From an uncultured Marinobacter sp. (lineage in GTDB: Bacteria > Pseudomonadota > Gammaproteobacteria > Pseudomonadales > Oleiphilaceae): 64,000 bases of DNA. Each line of letters begins with the position of its first letter. Position 1 is the first letter of the stretch. The stretch is from positions 496,001 through 560,000 of the forward strand of contig NZ_CAMYMK010000002.1 of NCBI RefSeq assembly GCF_947259545.1, written 5' to 3'. A program made the translations under genes and the position numbers. This document shows positions 32,305-42,565 of this stretch, piece after piece. The notes under the pieces were generated by a model. That model had not been told where the DNA came from. It made no database searches and saw nothing but the letters and a program-made list of their open reading frames with translations.

Positions 32305-33291
32305 ATGCAAGCCAACTCCTCATGGCCGGATGCGCGTCCGGAGCTGCAGCCGTATCGCATCCCCAGCCGTGGCAAGGCGATTTGGCAGCTTATCAATACA
32401 CTGGTTCCTTACGCCGGCTTGTGGTACCTGATGATCCTCTCTGTCCGGCATGATTTTTCCTATTTGTGGACACTGGCACTCTCGGTGGTGGCGGCCGCGT
32501 TCTTGGTCCGCCTTTTCATTTTGTTCCACGATTGTGTCCATGGTTCGTTCCTGCCATCAACGCGTACCAATACCTGGGTAGGGCGCGTGTTGGGGGTCCT
32601 CGTCTTTACGCCATTCGACGACTGGCGCCTCAGCCATCTTCGTCACCACGTTAGCTACGCCAATCTCGATACCCGAGGCTTTGGTGATATCTGGACGCTC
32701 ACCCTGCGCGAATACAACCAGTCGCCGAGGCTTAAGCGCTGGCTTTACAGGCTCTACCGTAATCCGGTGGTGCTCTTGGGCTTCGGCGCCATTTTCAATT
32801 TCCTGCTCAGCAACCGGCTGCCGAGCAAGAAAGTTCAGCGCAAAGAGCGAAAGAGTGTCGTGTTCACGAACCTTGCTATCGTTGGTGTATTCCTGATCGC
32901 CGCCCAAACGATCGGTTGGCAGACTTATTTATTAATTCAGCTACCTGTGCTGTGGTTGGCGGGTATGGGCGGCATCTGGCTGTTCTACGTTCAGCATCAG
33001 TTCGAAGGCGGTTACTGGGCCCGAAAAGGTGACTGGGACCCGTTGCGGGCCGCCATGGAAGGGAGCTCCTTCTATCAATTGCCGAATATTTTGCGCTGGT
33101 TTTCGGCGAACATCGGGTATCACCATATACACCATCTCAATGCCCGAATTCCCAATTATCGTTTGCCCGAGTGTTACAACGAGGTCTCCGCTGTGCGCGC
33201 CAGGGAGCCTTTGACCTTGCGGCAGAGCCTGCACAGCTTCCGGCTCAAACTTTGGGACGAAAGCCAGCAAAAGATGGTCTCCTTCCCCTAG
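32305..33291 (+). CDS. membrane fatty acid desaturase
   Basis: 328 residues with four to six membrane helices and the three histidine boxes of acyl-lipid desaturases: HDCVH (75-79), HLRHH (111-115) and HHIHH (273-277), which hold the di-iron site. It introduces double bonds into membrane acyl chains; the position is not determinable from sequence (omega-6/DesA-like is possible). ATG 32305 is preceded by GGAGG. It lies opposite a cold-shock gene, compatible with a role in cold adaptation, and a small DUF2141 gene follows 35 bp later. Confidence 0.88.
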   Translation: MQANSSWPDARPELQPYRIPSRGKAIWQLINTLVPYAGLWYLMILSVRHDFSYLWTLALSVVAAAFLVRLFILFHDCVHGSFLPSTRTNTWVGRVLGVLVFTPFDDWRLSHLRHHVSYANLDTRGFGDIWTLTLREYNQSPRLKRWLYRLYRNPVVLLGFGAIFNFLLSNRLPSKKVQRKERKSVVFTNLAIVGVFLIAAQTIGWQTYLLIQLPVLWLAGMGGIWLFYVQHQFEGGYWARKGDWDPLRAAMEGSSFYQLPNILRWFSANIGYHHIHHLNARIPNYRLPECYNEVSAVRAREPLTLRQSLHSFRLKLWDESQQKMVSFP

Positions 33292-33326
33292 CGAAAGTGG
33301 AGGCCCAAGCCAGGTAGATCAGAGCT

Positions 33327-33857
33327 ATGAGCATACTGAGGAGTAAGTCAAATAATCGGAAATCCGCATTGACCTTCACCGCGATGCTTGCCGTGATTCG
33401 TTACTCCATAGGGGTTAGGAATGTAGCATTGGGATCTGTGCTGGTGTTTACGGGTCTTCCCGCCACTGTCTTCGCCCAGCCATCATGCCCGGGAATTCAT
33501 GTGGAAATTGCGAACATTGAAAACAGCACAGGGACTGTAGCTTGCGCACTTTTCGAATCGCCAGAGGGCTTCCCTGCTGAGTTTCTGCACTCCGCGACCC
33601 ATATAATGATGATGAAAATTCTAGATACGAAGGCACGTTGTAGCTTCCTCGATATTCCTCCAGGAACGTATGCGTTGGCCGTCATCCATGATGAGAATAT
33701 GGATGGCAAGCTCAACACTAACTTTCTAGGGGTCCCCTCGGAAGGTTATGGTTTTTCAAGCGGCGCAGAGGCCGGGATGAGTGCGCCTTCATTCGAGGCC
33801 GCCAGCTTTTCGTACGGTGGGGAAAATCTGGATCTGACTATTAAATTGACTTATTGA
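33327..33857 (+). CDS. DUF2141 family secreted protein
   Basis: 176 residues with a long N-terminal signal or anchor ([20 protein letters not shown]) and a DUF2141 domain: [58 protein letters not shown]. It is probably periplasmic. Function is unknown, although the family often occurs near carotenoid and lipid genes. It follows the desaturase in the same orientation, so they may form an operon. An N-terminal basic stretch before the hydrophobic segment is unusual; a start further downstream is possible. Confidence 0.82.
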   Translation: MSILRSKSNNRKSALTFTAMLAVIRYSIGVRNVALGSVLVFTGLPATVFAQPSCPGIHVEIANIENSTGTVACALFESPEGFPAEFLHSATHIMMMKILDTKARCSFLDIPPGTYALAVIHDENMDGKLNTNFLGVPSEGYGFSSGAEAGMSAPSFEAASFSYGGENLDLTIKLTY

Positions 33858-33945
33858 AGGTCTCTATCGCATTACTCAAGGGCGCGGGGTTTCCTGCTTC
33901 CTCCAATGGCCGCCTTTTCACCTGAAAACGATTAAGCCCTGCAAA

Positions 33946-35715
33946 ATGAATGCTCCTTTCAAACTCCGGCCTTACCAGGAGGAAGCGGTTGAGGCCACGC
34001 TGAACCATTTCCGTAAATCTGACGAGTCTGCCGTTATCGTGCTGCCAACCGGTGCCGGCAAGAGCCTGGTCATTGCCGAGTTGGCCCGTCTTGCCCGGCG
34101 TAAGATTCTGATGCTGACCCACGTAAAGGAGCTGGTGGAGCAGAACCACGCCAAATACCAGAGCTATGGATTAACGGGCGGCATTTTCTCCGCCGGGCTG
34201 AAGCGCAAGGAGAACCGGCATCAGGTGACCTTTGCCAGTGTGCAGTCGGTGTCGGCGAGTCTGGATCAGTTCCGGGATGAATACTCGTTGGTCATCATCG
34301 ATGAGTGCCATCGGGTCAGCGGTGAGGAAACCAGTCAGTATCAAAGAATCATCGAGCTGCTGCGGCAACAGAATGATGCCCTGAAAGTGCTCGGGCTAAC
34401 CGCCACCCCCTATCGTCTGGCCATGGGCTGGATCTATCGCTATCACTACCGGGGCTTTGTCCGTAGTGAAGAGGATAAGCCCTTTGCGCACTGCATTTAC
34501 GAACTGCCGTTGCGCTTTATGATCAATCGAGGGTATCTAACCCGGCCTGAGTTGGTGAATGCGGCGGTGGCGCAATACGATTTCTCCGCATTGTCTCAGG
34601 ATCGCTTTGGCGAATACGCCGAGAAAGACGTTAACCAACTGCTGAGCAAGCATCGGCGTGTGACTCGCGCCATCATTGAGCAGGTGATGGAGCTGGCGGC
34701 TGAGCGTAAAGGGGTGATGATCTTCGCGGCAACGGTGGATCATGCGCGGGAGATCACCGGCTATCTGCCGGAGCACCAGACTGCCCTGGTGACCGGCGCG
34801 ACCGAATGGAAGGATCGGGATCTGCTGATCCAGCGCTTCAAGCAGCGGCAATTGAAGTATCTGGTGAACGTATCCGTGCTCACCACGGGCTTCGATGCGC
34901 CCCATGTGGACTTCATCGCCATTCTTCGTCCTACCCAGTCGGTCAGCCTGTATCAGCAGATTGTGGGCCGCGGTCTGCGTCTGGACGAGGGCAAGCAGGA
35001 CTGCCTGGTGATTGATTACGCTGGCAACAGTGTGAATCTGCATCACCCGGAGGTGGGAGAGGCGAAACCGAACCCGGACAGCGAACCGGTGCAGGTGTTC
35101 TGCCCGGGCTGTGGTTTTGCCAATATCTTCTGGGGTAAAACAGACAGCGAAGGCCGAGTGATCGAGCACTACGGGCGCCGCTGTCAGGGGCTGCTGGAGC
35201 CTGCAGAAGGGGATGAACCTGCCGTGCAGGGCAGGCGCCCGCAACAGTGCGATTACCGTTTTCGTTTCAAGGAGTGCCCACACTGCGGTGGCGAGAATGA
35301 TATTGCGGCCCGACACTGTCAGCAGTGTCGGAAGGCCATTATCGATCCTGATGATCAGCTGAGAGATGCGCTGACACTCAAGGATGCCATGGTGATCCGC
35401 TGCGCCGGGATCACGTTAAGTGTTGGTGAGAGCAGACTGAAGATCACCTATCACAGTGAAGATGGGGAGGAGCTCAACGAGTCGTTTGATTTCAGCAGGC
35501 CGGCCCAGCGTACCGTGTTTAACAGGCTGTTCGGGCGTCGTTTCGCCAATGGCCAGGCCCCGAAAGCGTTCAGCAGGGCGGATGAGGTGCTGGAGATGAA
35601 GGCCTTGTTGCCGGCACCGGATTTCGTCATTGCCCGGAAGCAGAAGCACTACTGGCAGGTGCAGGAACGGATTTTTGATTATCGGGGTAGCTTTCGTAAG
35701 GCGAATGAGGCGTAA
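33946..35715 (+). CDS. radD: DEAD/DEAH-box helicase RadD (YejH) family
   Basis: 589 residues, close to E. coli RadD (586). Superfamily 2 motifs: Walker A LPTGAGKS (33-40), DECH (119-122), SAT-like LTATPYR, and motif VI region [13 protein letters not shown]. The C-terminal part has zinc ribbons ([14 protein letters not shown]...CQQC). RadD acts in recombination-related DNA repair and post-replication gap management. It stands alone and is not obviously regulated by a LexA box. Family call is firm. Confidence 0.9.
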   Translation: MNAPFKLRPYQEEAVEATLNHFRKSDESAVIVLPTGAGKSLVIAELARLARRKILMLTHVKELVEQNHAKYQSYGLTGGIFSAGLKRKENRHQVTFASVQSVSASLDQFRDEYSLVIIDECHRVSGEETSQYQRIIELLRQQNDALKVLGLTATPYRLAMGWIYRYHYRGFVRSEEDKPFAHCIYELPLRFMINRGYLTRPELVNAAVAQYDFSALSQDRFGEYAEKDVNQLLSKHRRVTRAIIEQVMELAAERKGVMIFAATVDHAREITGYLPEHQTALVTGATEWKDRDLLIQRFKQRQLKYLVNVSVLTTGFDAPHVDFIAILRPTQSVSLYQQIVGRGLRLDEGKQDCLVIDYAGNSVNLHHPEVGEAKPNPDSEPVQVFCPGCGFANIFWGKTDSEGRVIEHYGRRCQGLLEPAEGDEPAVQGRRPQQCDYRFRFKECPHCGGENDIAARHCQQCRKAIIDPDDQLRDALTLKDAMVIRCAGITLSVGESRLKITYHSEDGEELNESFDFSRPAQRTVFNRLFGRRFANGQAPKAFSRADEVLEMKALLPAPDFVIARKQKHYWQVQERIFDYRGSFRKANEA

Positions 35716-35752
35716 GGTGAATCAAGAGCAAGGCCTTTAAACGCGGGTCCTG

Positions 35753-36604
35753 CTAACGTTCGCAAATTTGCATGTGAGTGCCTTCTGCCAGGGACAGCGC
35801 TGTGGGGGACTGGCCAAAAATATCCATGACGGTCCGGTTCAGGTGAGCCAGGTCATAAAAGCCTGCTTGTTGCGCTGCTTCGGTGAACGTCATCGGTGCG
35901 CGCCAGCACTGGATTGCACGCCACAGTTTGACCCATCGAATGTAACTGGCGGGGGAGCAGTTAAAATCACTTTGAAACAGCGCCCTCAGACGAGACTCGG
36001 ATATTGCGCCCATCCTGGCCAGTTCTTTTACGGACAGCTCTTCCGGTGATCGCTGTTCTACCAGTTTCAAGATGTTTTTGACGCGGGGACTGATGGTCGT
36101 TTGCTCCGTCGGGGCGGTTGTCAGTGTGTCTATCACTTGATCAAACGCATTGTCCGCGCTGGCACGATCTAACGGCGAGTCGATTAATCTGACATTGGAG
36201 CGTAGCCGTTCCAGTTCGCCCGCACTTAGTAGTCGATAGCTGTCGTTGGGCACTTTATCGAGCAGCCGGAAATAGGCCGGCGTGTTAATACCTGCATCAA
36301 TAATAGTTAAGCCGGAGTCCACTGCTTCAAAAGCAAAGCGGGGAGAGCCGGAGGCAAAAATAATACCTTCGCAGTTGAATGGGGCTGCACCAAGCCCCGA
36401 GAGCTGGAATGGGCCGTCATGGGAAAACATCACGGAAATCGAGAGGCGACGGCCCAGCGAAATGGTGCGATTCCGGATGTGAGAACGCGCCTGGTGTAAA
36501 AACCGTTGTTTCCATATAAACACTTGCTGGCTCAAATGCCCTGAATCTGTATGGTGCACTTCCTGCGGGTATATCGGCGGGCTGAACAGGGAATTCTGGC
36601 GCAT
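35753..36604 (-). CDS. AraC family transcriptional regulator
   Basis: 283 residues from ATG 36604 with AAGGAT upstream. The C-terminal ~100 residues carry the two-HTH AraC module (SVKELARMGAISESRLRALF, then AAQQAGFYDLAHLNRTVMDI with the FGQSPTAL end). The N-terminal ~170 residues probably form the effector-binding cupin-like domain. It lies seven bases after the polytopic membrane gene, so they form an operon, and it may regulate it. The inducer is unknown. Confidence 0.88.
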   Translation of the reverse strand: MRQNSLFSPPIYPQEVHHTDSGHLSQQVFIWKQRFLHQARSHIRNRTISLGRRLSISVMFSHDGPFQLSGLGAAPFNCEGIIFASGSPRFAFEAVDSGLTIIDAGINTPAYFRLLDKVPNDSYRLLSAGELERLRSNVRLIDSPLDRASADNAFDQVIDTLTTAPTEQTTISPRVKNILKLVEQRSPEELSVKELARMGAISESRLRALFQSDFNCSPASYIRWVKLWRAIQCWRAPMTFTEAAQQAGFYDLAHLNRTVMDIFGQSPTALSLAEGTHMQICER

Positions 36605-36611
36605 CTTGTCA

Positions 36612-38063
36612 TTATCCTTGTAGTGGCTGCGCAAGAATCCATAACCCAGCGCCGGTAAAAAGTACCATGAGGCCAAGCATGGGTAATTGACTTAAGGTCG
36701 CTTGTCGGGGTGAGCGAAAGACAGTCAGTGCTTCAACGTGGGCGAGGTAGACGCTGGCAACGTGGCCCAGCAGAATGAGCACCGTCTGGCTGTTCCATAC
36801 AAAACCCATGTCGGGAAGTAGCGGAATACGCGCGGTATAGGTTGTTCCGAAGAGGTCCCAGCCCCATCCGAAGGGATCGGATATCAGCGCGCGTATCTTA
36901 ACGCCCTGATTGAGGAGCAGGGTGTAGTAGTGGGTAACGTGGTAAACAATCGCGATGGGCAACAAGCTGAAGCCGAATCGCAGGGACAATTCCTTTAAGG
37001 TGTGCCTGCTTCGTGTTAATCGTTTGCCAAGCCAGAGAAATGCCCAGAATAGCAACAGGTACAGGAACGGCGACAGAACCAGGCAGAGTGATTCAAAGGC
37101 AACATACCAGGGGCGCAGCCACACATAGGCGCGGATTGGCGGTTCGCCCAGAAGAGGGGTGAGCAGGTTGAACGGGTCCTGCCAGAAGATCTGGAACCAG
37201 ACCTTGGTTTCCCGAAGCCCATCGTAGGCGGTTGACGACAACATAAACAGCAGGAATACCAGCAGGCTGATGTGTTCGATGCGCTGGCCGATCAATCCGG
37301 TGAAGGGCAGCCGGAACACCACGCGGATTCGGTTGTCTTCATGCCGCTCCCAGGCCACCGGCGCGCATTTGGCCCAGAGGCGGAACATGACCGAGAACAG
37401 TTCGCCATAGCGGAACCAGGCGTTGGCACCGATGAGCCAGACTGCAACAAGGTTGATCGCTGTGTAAGCCACCAGCAAAACGGAAAGTGAAAAAGGTCGG
37501 ATATGCCCAAACAGTTCAAGGCCGATAAGAGCAACATAGAGCAACACCGCCGGCCAGTACGACAACCCGGCGGGGTAGGACAAACGCCCGGTGTCAAAGC
37601 CTTTGATGACCCGGTTGATCAGTTGGGTCAGGGTAGCCCACGGGTTGACCTGGCTGTACCAGTTGCCAATCAATAAGGTGAGGTAGGGCGCGCCTAAACC
37701 GAAGATCACCCAGAAGAACGTCATATTGAAATTGCGGTAGGGGTCGATTGACCCCAAAAAGCCGGTGATCACAGATAATACGAAACAGAGAAAGAACACG
37801 GCGGCACAGAGGGTTTTCAGCCGGCGTGTCCAGCCCCTCGGTTTAAGCAGAGGAGCTGGCCAGCGGCGAGGTCCGCGTTTGGCATGGTCGTTTCCGATAA
37901 CAAACGCCAGCACAATAAAGGACAACACCAACGCCGCTACCGCAGCGAAGATGTACATCCAATAGGGCATCGGCAGCTGGTATGGTTCGCCAAAGGAGTG
38001 AGCAAAACTGCCACCTGGCAATGCAGCCGATACCGTGAAAACAAATAACTGCTTTGAGTTCAC
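36612..38063 (-). CDS. polytopic membrane protein, fenitrothion-hydrolase-like annotation family
   Basis: About 483 residues with an N-terminal signal-like segment (KQLFVFTVSAALPGGSFAHS) and roughly nine to ten membrane helices. The FGEPYQLPMPYW after the signal resembles proteins annotated as fenitrothion hydrolase in databases; that name rests on a few characterised cases and activity here is unproven. The GTG at 38063 is preferred because the GTG at 38105 lies inside the terminator hairpin of the upstream gene. It is followed by an AraC regulator. Confidence 0.7.
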   Translation of the reverse strand: MNSKQLFVFTVSAALPGGSFAHSFGEPYQLPMPYWMYIFAAVAALVLSFIVLAFVIGNDHAKRGPRRWPAPLLKPRGWTRRLKTLCAAVFFLCFVLSVITGFLGSIDPYRNFNMTFFWVIFGLGAPYLTLLIGNWYSQVNPWATLTQLINRVIKGFDTGRLSYPAGLSYWPAVLLYVALIGLELFGHIRPFSLSVLLVAYTAINLVAVWLIGANAWFRYGELFSVMFRLWAKCAPVAWERHEDNRIRVVFRLPFTGLIGQRIEHISLLVFLLFMLSSTAYDGLRETKVWFQIFWQDPFNLLTPLLGEPPIRAYVWLRPWYVAFESLCLVLSPFLYLLLFWAFLWLGKRLTRSRHTLKELSLRFGFSLLPIAIVYHVTHYYTLLLNQGVKIRALISDPFGWGWDLFGTTYTARIPLLPDMGFVWNSQTVLILLGHVASVYLAHVEALTVFRSPRQATLSQLPMLGLMVLFTGAGLWILAQPLQG

Positions 38064-38097
38064 GGTTTTGGGTAGACCTCTAACGTGCCCCGATGGT

Positions 38098-38134
38098 GCC
38101 ACCACAGCCCTGCCAATCGCAGGGCTGTGGTGGC
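38098..38134 (-). terminator. strong hairpin after the M19-like gene
   Basis: Perfect 15-bp stem GCCACCACAGCCCTG / CAGGGCTGTGGTGGC around a 7-base loop, 17 bp after the M19-like gene stop. No T-run, so Rho-independent action is uncertain. Confidence 0.7.
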
Positions 38135-38150
38135 ACTCAGAATGAACTGC

Positions 38151-40448
38151 TTAGTTCGCACTGTTGGGCGCTCCGCGGTTATACACACGCTCCCACATCT
38201 GGACGTAAGATTCGGCCGAGTTGTACAGCGCTTCCAGCGCTTCCTGACCGCCTTCAAGGCGAACTTCTTCGACGAAGTCTGCCACCATGCCGTAGTGGGC
38301 CATACCCACTTCATCGATGGACCAGAATTTGCCGCTCTCGGGGATATACATCAACTCAACGGTGACCGGTTTGATCGGCGCGAATTCAGGGCCCCAATCC
38401 TCACCGTTAAACAGCGTAAACGGATAGTTTACCGGTTCGGCGCCGTTGCCCCTTGGGCCTGGGTGGCCACCAAAACCGTTACCGTCGGCACCGTAGCCCA
38501 GACCCAGAATGCGATCGTTATCGTTGATGCCTGCAGCCGCCCGCAATTCTTTCAAGGTTTGCAGGAAGTCGGTGTGGCTGCGACCGTGGCCCTTATAGGG
38601 ATAAATGATACCGCCGTTCTGGAGCAGTTTGACGGCCTGGTCACCGGTCAGACCACCGTGGGCGCCGTGGGATGAGACGAGGGGGTAGGCCGGATCCCGC
38701 TGTTCTGTCAGCTCCAGCATCATGTCTTTGCTGTGGTAGGCGGCGTGGTCAATATCGATGATCATGCGGCGATCCATCAAAGCATTCAACACATAGGTGC
38801 CCAGGTCGGTGACCGTACGTTCGTTGCAGCGTTTGCCGTCCGGGTAGACGGGTGCAATACCGCCATTGATCTCCATGATCGTACTGGAAAGCGGATCATC
38901 GCCGTAAAACGGAACCCCCGTCGCCATGTCGGCGCCGGGAGTTCTGATCGCCGGTAGGTCGGTTGGGTAGTCGCGGCATTCGGTGGTTTCCCAGAACTTG
39001 CCGGTATCCAGGAAGTTCAGGTAATTCATCACATCACCATTGAAGATACCTGCGCCGCCCAGAGCGCTATCAATATCGTGATAGGGGTAGATGTGGCGAA
39101 CACCGAGATCCCACAGGCGTTGAATTTCGGCATCAACACTGGCTGTGTCGCAGTTAGGTGTTTCGGTGCCGTCAGGATTGAAGGTGACGCCACAGTCCAG
39201 TGCCTGAGCGACCTCAACGCCCAGGATAACCGCCAGCTTGCCATCGTTGATCACTTCTCGCGCCTGCTTCGGGCTGGTGACAATGCGATACCAGCCTTTG
39301 CCGGGGCCTCCATGCTGGGCGTCGATGTAATCCTGCAGTTCGTAGAGGTAGTTGATCTGCTTGGTGGCAATGCTCATGTCATCGCAATCGGCATCCGGTT
39401 TGGCAGCGTACAGCTGGCCTATGCGGCACAGAGCGGCGATGTTGGTACCGTGATTGACCATCAGCCGCAGCCCTGCCAGCCAGGCGCGCTCAACCCAGCG
39501 GTAATACATCACCTGGTGGGTCAGGTAGTTGTTGCGAGGCCAGTCAACAAACGTTGGCCAGCCCTGGGTTTCATGAGTCTCTGTCGGGGTGGCGTTAAGC
39601 ACGTTGTTGCCATCACGAATACCTTGCGGGCCGTGAAATTCTTCGCAGTCTTCCAGTGCATGGGGAACGCCGAAGCGGTGGAATACTTCGCCGTACAGTA
39701 CGCCGCCAGCAGAGGGACCGACATCTCCGGCCCAGGACAGCTCGCTGGACATGCCGCCATGGGTGTGGATGTCGGCAAAGCCGATAATGGGCTTGTCGAC
39801 GCCTCGACCTTTATAGGTGTCGCCAACGACCGAAGTGGGCATTTCCGGGTAGGACGCACAGCTGTTGCTGGACTCGACAAAAGAAAACTGGGCCAGGTTA
39901 GCGGAATCCACCGGTCCCAGGGCGAGGGTGCCATCGTTGGCGATAGTCAACGCCTGCCCGGCCGATTCGACAACCAGACTGAATGCGCCGCTGGCTGCAT
40001 CCTTGTCGATAGTCCAGATGGCGTTATCCGAAGGCGTCGCAGCCGCGATCACGCTACTTTGATCGCCAGTACTCGTTAGCTCGATGCTTTCGGGGCTGTC
40101 CGTTACAGCGGTCAGCAGATGCTCATCTGCGGTGTAGAGCAAGTACTTGCCCAGTGTCGCTGGCTGCATGTAAAAGGCTTCAGCTGCGCCCGTGTCGCTG
40201 GCTGCCATGCGGTAGCCGCTGTCATCGGCTGCTGCGTATTGCTCTGAGTCTGTGGACTGCAGTGCATAACAGCCTTTGGCCAGAGAGTAGCGGTCCAGTT
40301 CTTTCGAAAGTGCCTGAGAATTCGGCTTATCTGGTGTTGTGCTGTTGACGGAATCTGTCGGCTGAGAAGTGCCGGGGTCTGAATCTGAACCACAGGCACT
40401 TAGAAGTGCTATGGAGCCCATAAGCAACAGAGAGCGCGGTAATGTCAT
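38151..40448 (-). CDS. lipoprotein with membrane-dipeptidase (M19)-like amidohydrolase domain
   Basis: 765 residues. Signal with lipobox LSAC (Cys19) followed by a Ser/Asp-rich linker. The first ~200 residues form a separate beta-rich domain. The hydrolase domain starts at FADIHTHGG (His228, His230) and has further metal-site candidates in IDIDHAAYHS and VSSHGAHGG, an amidohydrolase pattern related to renal-dipeptidase family M19. It probably acts at the outer surface or periplasm; the substrate is unknown. Length is much greater than typical M19 enzymes (about 330-400). A perfect hairpin follows the stop. Confidence 0.82.
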   Translation of the reverse strand: MTLPRSLLLMGSIALLSACGSDSDPGTSQPTDSVNSTTPDKPNSQALSKELDRYSLAKGCYALQSTDSEQYAAADDSGYRMAASDTGAAEAFYMQPATLGKYLLYTADEHLLTAVTDSPESIELTSTGDQSSVIAAATPSDNAIWTIDKDAASGAFSLVVESAGQALTIANDGTLALGPVDSANLAQFSFVESSNSCASYPEMPTSVVGDTYKGRGVDKPIIGFADIHTHGGMSSELSWAGDVGPSAGGVLYGEVFHRFGVPHALEDCEEFHGPQGIRDGNNVLNATPTETHETQGWPTFVDWPRNNYLTHQVMYYRWVERAWLAGLRLMVNHGTNIAALCRIGQLYAAKPDADCDDMSIATKQINYLYELQDYIDAQHGGPGKGWYRIVTSPKQAREVINDGKLAVILGVEVAQALDCGVTFNPDGTETPNCDTASVDAEIQRLWDLGVRHIYPYHDIDSALGGAGIFNGDVMNYLNFLDTGKFWETTECRDYPTDLPAIRTPGADMATGVPFYGDDPLSSTIMEINGGIAPVYPDGKRCNERTVTDLGTYVLNALMDRRMIIDIDHAAYHSKDMMLELTEQRDPAYPLVSSHGAHGGLTGDQAVKLLQNGGIIYPYKGHGRSHTDFLQTLKELRAAAGINDNDRILGLGYGADGNGFGGHPGPRGNGAEPVNYPFTLFNGEDWGPEFAPIKPVTVELMYIPESGKFWSIDEVGMAHYGMVADFVEEVRLEGGQEALEALYNSAESYVQMWERVYNRGAPNSAN

Positions 40449-40812
40449 GGCAGTGTCCTGATTTATAGTTTGTTATTTTCACCAAGCCCTGGAAATTTCT
40501 GGCGAATGGAGCGAGCTGGCCACCGGTTTCCGTAACGGAGTAAACACCACAAAAAACGATGAACAAAAACAGGAGAAACTGTATGTATTTTCACCACCTT
40601 GAGGCTTGTATAAATCGCTTGTTTCGAGCAGGCATTACAAAAATTTAAGGTAATCCTGTTCCTTGAGTCTCTACCAACCCCACCCGTATGTTTCGATGAA
40701 TTCGCTCAATTGGCCACCAATGACAAGTACATTGTCCCCTTATCCTCTTACGGCAGTGGACTCCCCGCCAGTATGATCAATTCATCGCCAACTCCCTTCC
40801 CGAGGGCTCGCA
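40449..40812. other. 364-bp gap between divergent genes
   Basis: Promoter region for the M19-like lipoprotein (minus) and the PF10118 protein (plus). No gene or known repeat was seen. Confidence 0.5.
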
Positions 40813-41706
40813 ATGATTGCCAATAAAACAAAAGCCAACGTTCACCCGATTTCAGCGCGCAAACCAGCTCGAACTACCACGCCCAAGGGGATAATCCCCG
40901 AAGTCCGGAAGCCGAATTTTGATCTGGCCGAGGACGTGCCCAAGTACTGGTGGGACAACGATCCGGCCAAAACGCTTCTGCTGGCCGCTCTGTCTGCCAG
41001 TTTCCCGCCTGGTGAGCGCTTCTTTATCGACTCGGTACGCCACTACCAGAAACAGATCACAGACCCCGATCTGAAAGAGGCGGTGCGTGGCTTTATTGGC
41101 CAGGAGGCTCACCACTCGAAGGAACACAAGGCCCTCAACGGCTATATGCAGGAGCGCGGTATCAATCTCGATCGCCTGGAGCGGGAGATTCAGGGACTGA
41201 TGAACTGGATGCGCAGCCAATTCAGCCCCGAGCGCCAGCTGGCCCACACTGTGGCAGTGGAACATTTCACCGCCTTGATGGCCGAGGAATTTCTCCTGAA
41301 GTACGACGCTTTGGAGGACATGGACCCGCGTATGGCACCCATTTGGGCCTGGCACGCGATTGAGGAATCCGAGCACAAGGCCGTGGCTTTCGATGTCTAC
41401 AAGAGCATTGGCGGCAGCGAGTTTGTTCGGGTGACAGAAATGATGGCAGTGAGTGTGATGTTCCCGCTGTTCGCCGGGATTCACCTGGTTCAGCTTATGA
41501 AAGAAGACGGCCAACTCTTCAACCTGAAGTCCTGGGCGGGCGGACTCAATTACATGTGGGGCAAGCCTGGCGTTTTACGCAAGCTGTTGCCGTCCTACTT
41601 CAAGTACTACAGCCCCAGTTTCCATCCCTGGAATCACGATGCTCGAGATCTGGTGGAGAAGGCCAAGCGCAAATGGTTGGCACCGGTTATGAAAAAGGCC
41701 TCCTGA
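40813..41706 (+). CDS. PF10118 predicted metal-dependent hydrolase
   Basis: 297 residues. Conserved His/Glu pattern: FFIDSVRHYQ, GQEAHHSKEHKALN, VEHFTALMAEEFL and WHAIEESEHKAVAFD, matching PF10118. Such spacing suggests a ferritin-like di-metal site. No signal peptide. The catalysed reaction is unknown. It stands alone and ends in a basic KRKWLAPVMKKAS. A dispersed-motif copy follows 24 bp after the stop. Confidence 0.85.
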   Translation: MIANKTKANVHPISARKPARTTTPKGIIPEVRKPNFDLAEDVPKYWWDNDPAKTLLLAALSASFPPGERFFIDSVRHYQKQITDPDLKEAVRGFIGQEAHHSKEHKALNGYMQERGINLDRLEREIQGLMNWMRSQFSPERQLAHTVAVEHFTALMAEEFLLKYDALEDMDPRMAPIWAWHAIEESEHKAVAFDVYKSIGGSEFVRVTEMMAVSVMFPLFAGIHLVQLMKEDGQLFNLKSWAGGLNYMWGKPGVLRKLLPSYFKYYSPSFHPWNHDARDLVEKAKRKWLAPVMKKAS

Positions 41707-41730
41707 TGGCGCGCGCGCTCCGCTAGTTCC

Positions 41731-41757
41731 GCGAGAACCGGGGCAGATTGATGTTCA
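41731..41757 (+). repeat. dispersed motif, diverged copy
   Basis: GCGAGAACCGGGGCAGATTG then ATGTTCA. Confidence 0.7.
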
Positions 41758-41846
41758 CAGCTGCCTCCTCTGCCCCGGGTCAGCATACAGCGATAACCTG
41801 AACTACACTTCCTATGAACCTACACCGGCATAGGGAGGCTCTCGAC

Positions 41847-42515
41847 ATGGCTGACCGACCGAACGTAGTTCTATTCGATGTCCTTGAGACATTGATTGAT
41901 CTGGATCCGCTGGCGGCTCGGCTGGAAGAGGTTGGCCAGCCAGCGACCATCCTGCAGCCCTGGTTCCTGCGTTTTCAACGCGATGCCATGGCTCTGACCC
42001 TTGCCGGTGACACGGCACCCTTCGAAGCTGTTGCACGGGAATCACTCCGCACGGAAACAAAATACACGCTCAGTGAACGTGATATTGAGTATGTGGTCGA
42101 AGGGTTCTCCACGCTGCCCACTTTTGACGATGCTGTGCCGGCTCTGAAAAAACTCTCTGAGGCGGGTGTGTCCGTTGGATGTCTTACCGTCAACAGTCCT
42201 GAAAAAACACGCTGTTTCCTCGAAGGTGCAGGGCTTTCGGAGTTTGTTGACCACGTGGTCACCGCACAGGAGGCGGGTGTCTGGAAGCCTCATCCGGATA
42301 TCTACCGTTTCGCAGCAAAACGTTTGGGTACGCCCATTGAGCGCCTGGCTTTGGTTGCCGTGCATGCCTGGGATTGCCATGGTGCGAAACGGGCCGGTGC
42401 GCTTGCGGGCTGGTGTGCGCGCCTTGAAGTCGAGCCTGGCGATGTCTTTCTGCCCCCTGACGTCACTGGCGATAATCTTGTTGAGGTTGCAGACAAACTG
42501 ATGTCGCTGCACTGA
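41847..42515 (+). CDS. HAD family hydrolase, haloacid-dehalogenase-like
   Basis: 222 residues from ATG 41847 with GGAGG eight bases upstream; an ATG at 41814 would add 11 residues. HAD motif I is VVLFDVLETLID with nucleophile Asp11; motif II is LTVNSPEK; later HPDIYRFAAKRLG and VAVHAWDCHGAKRAG fit a type II haloacid dehalogenase or phosphatase. The exact substrate is unknown. A motif copy follows the stop. Confidence 0.85.
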   Translation: MADRPNVVLFDVLETLIDLDPLAARLEEVGQPATILQPWFLRFQRDAMALTLAGDTAPFEAVARESLRTETKYTLSERDIEYVVEGFSTLPTFDDAVPALKKLSEAGVSVGCLTVNSPEKTRCFLEGAGLSEFVDHVVTAQEAGVWKPHPDIYRFAAKRLGTPIERLALVAVHAWDCHGAKRAGALAGWCARLEVEPGDVFLPPDVTGDNLVEVADKLMSLH

Positions 42516-42538
42516 ACGTTGGTTGCACCGTCAGCCTT

Positions 42539-42565
42539 CGAAAACCGGGACAGTCAGATCTATAG
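42539..42565 (+). repeat. dispersed motif, copy with insertion, overlapping the ATPase 3' end
   Basis: CGAAAACCGGGACAGTCAGA then TCTATAG; three bases (GTC) are inserted relative to the consensus. It overlaps the last six bases of the P-type ATPase gene. Confidence 0.7.

Noticed and set aside
39078..40079. 333-codon plus-strand frame opposite the M19-like gene
   Set aside because: No signal or domain, and the M19-like frame has clear motifs and a lipobox.
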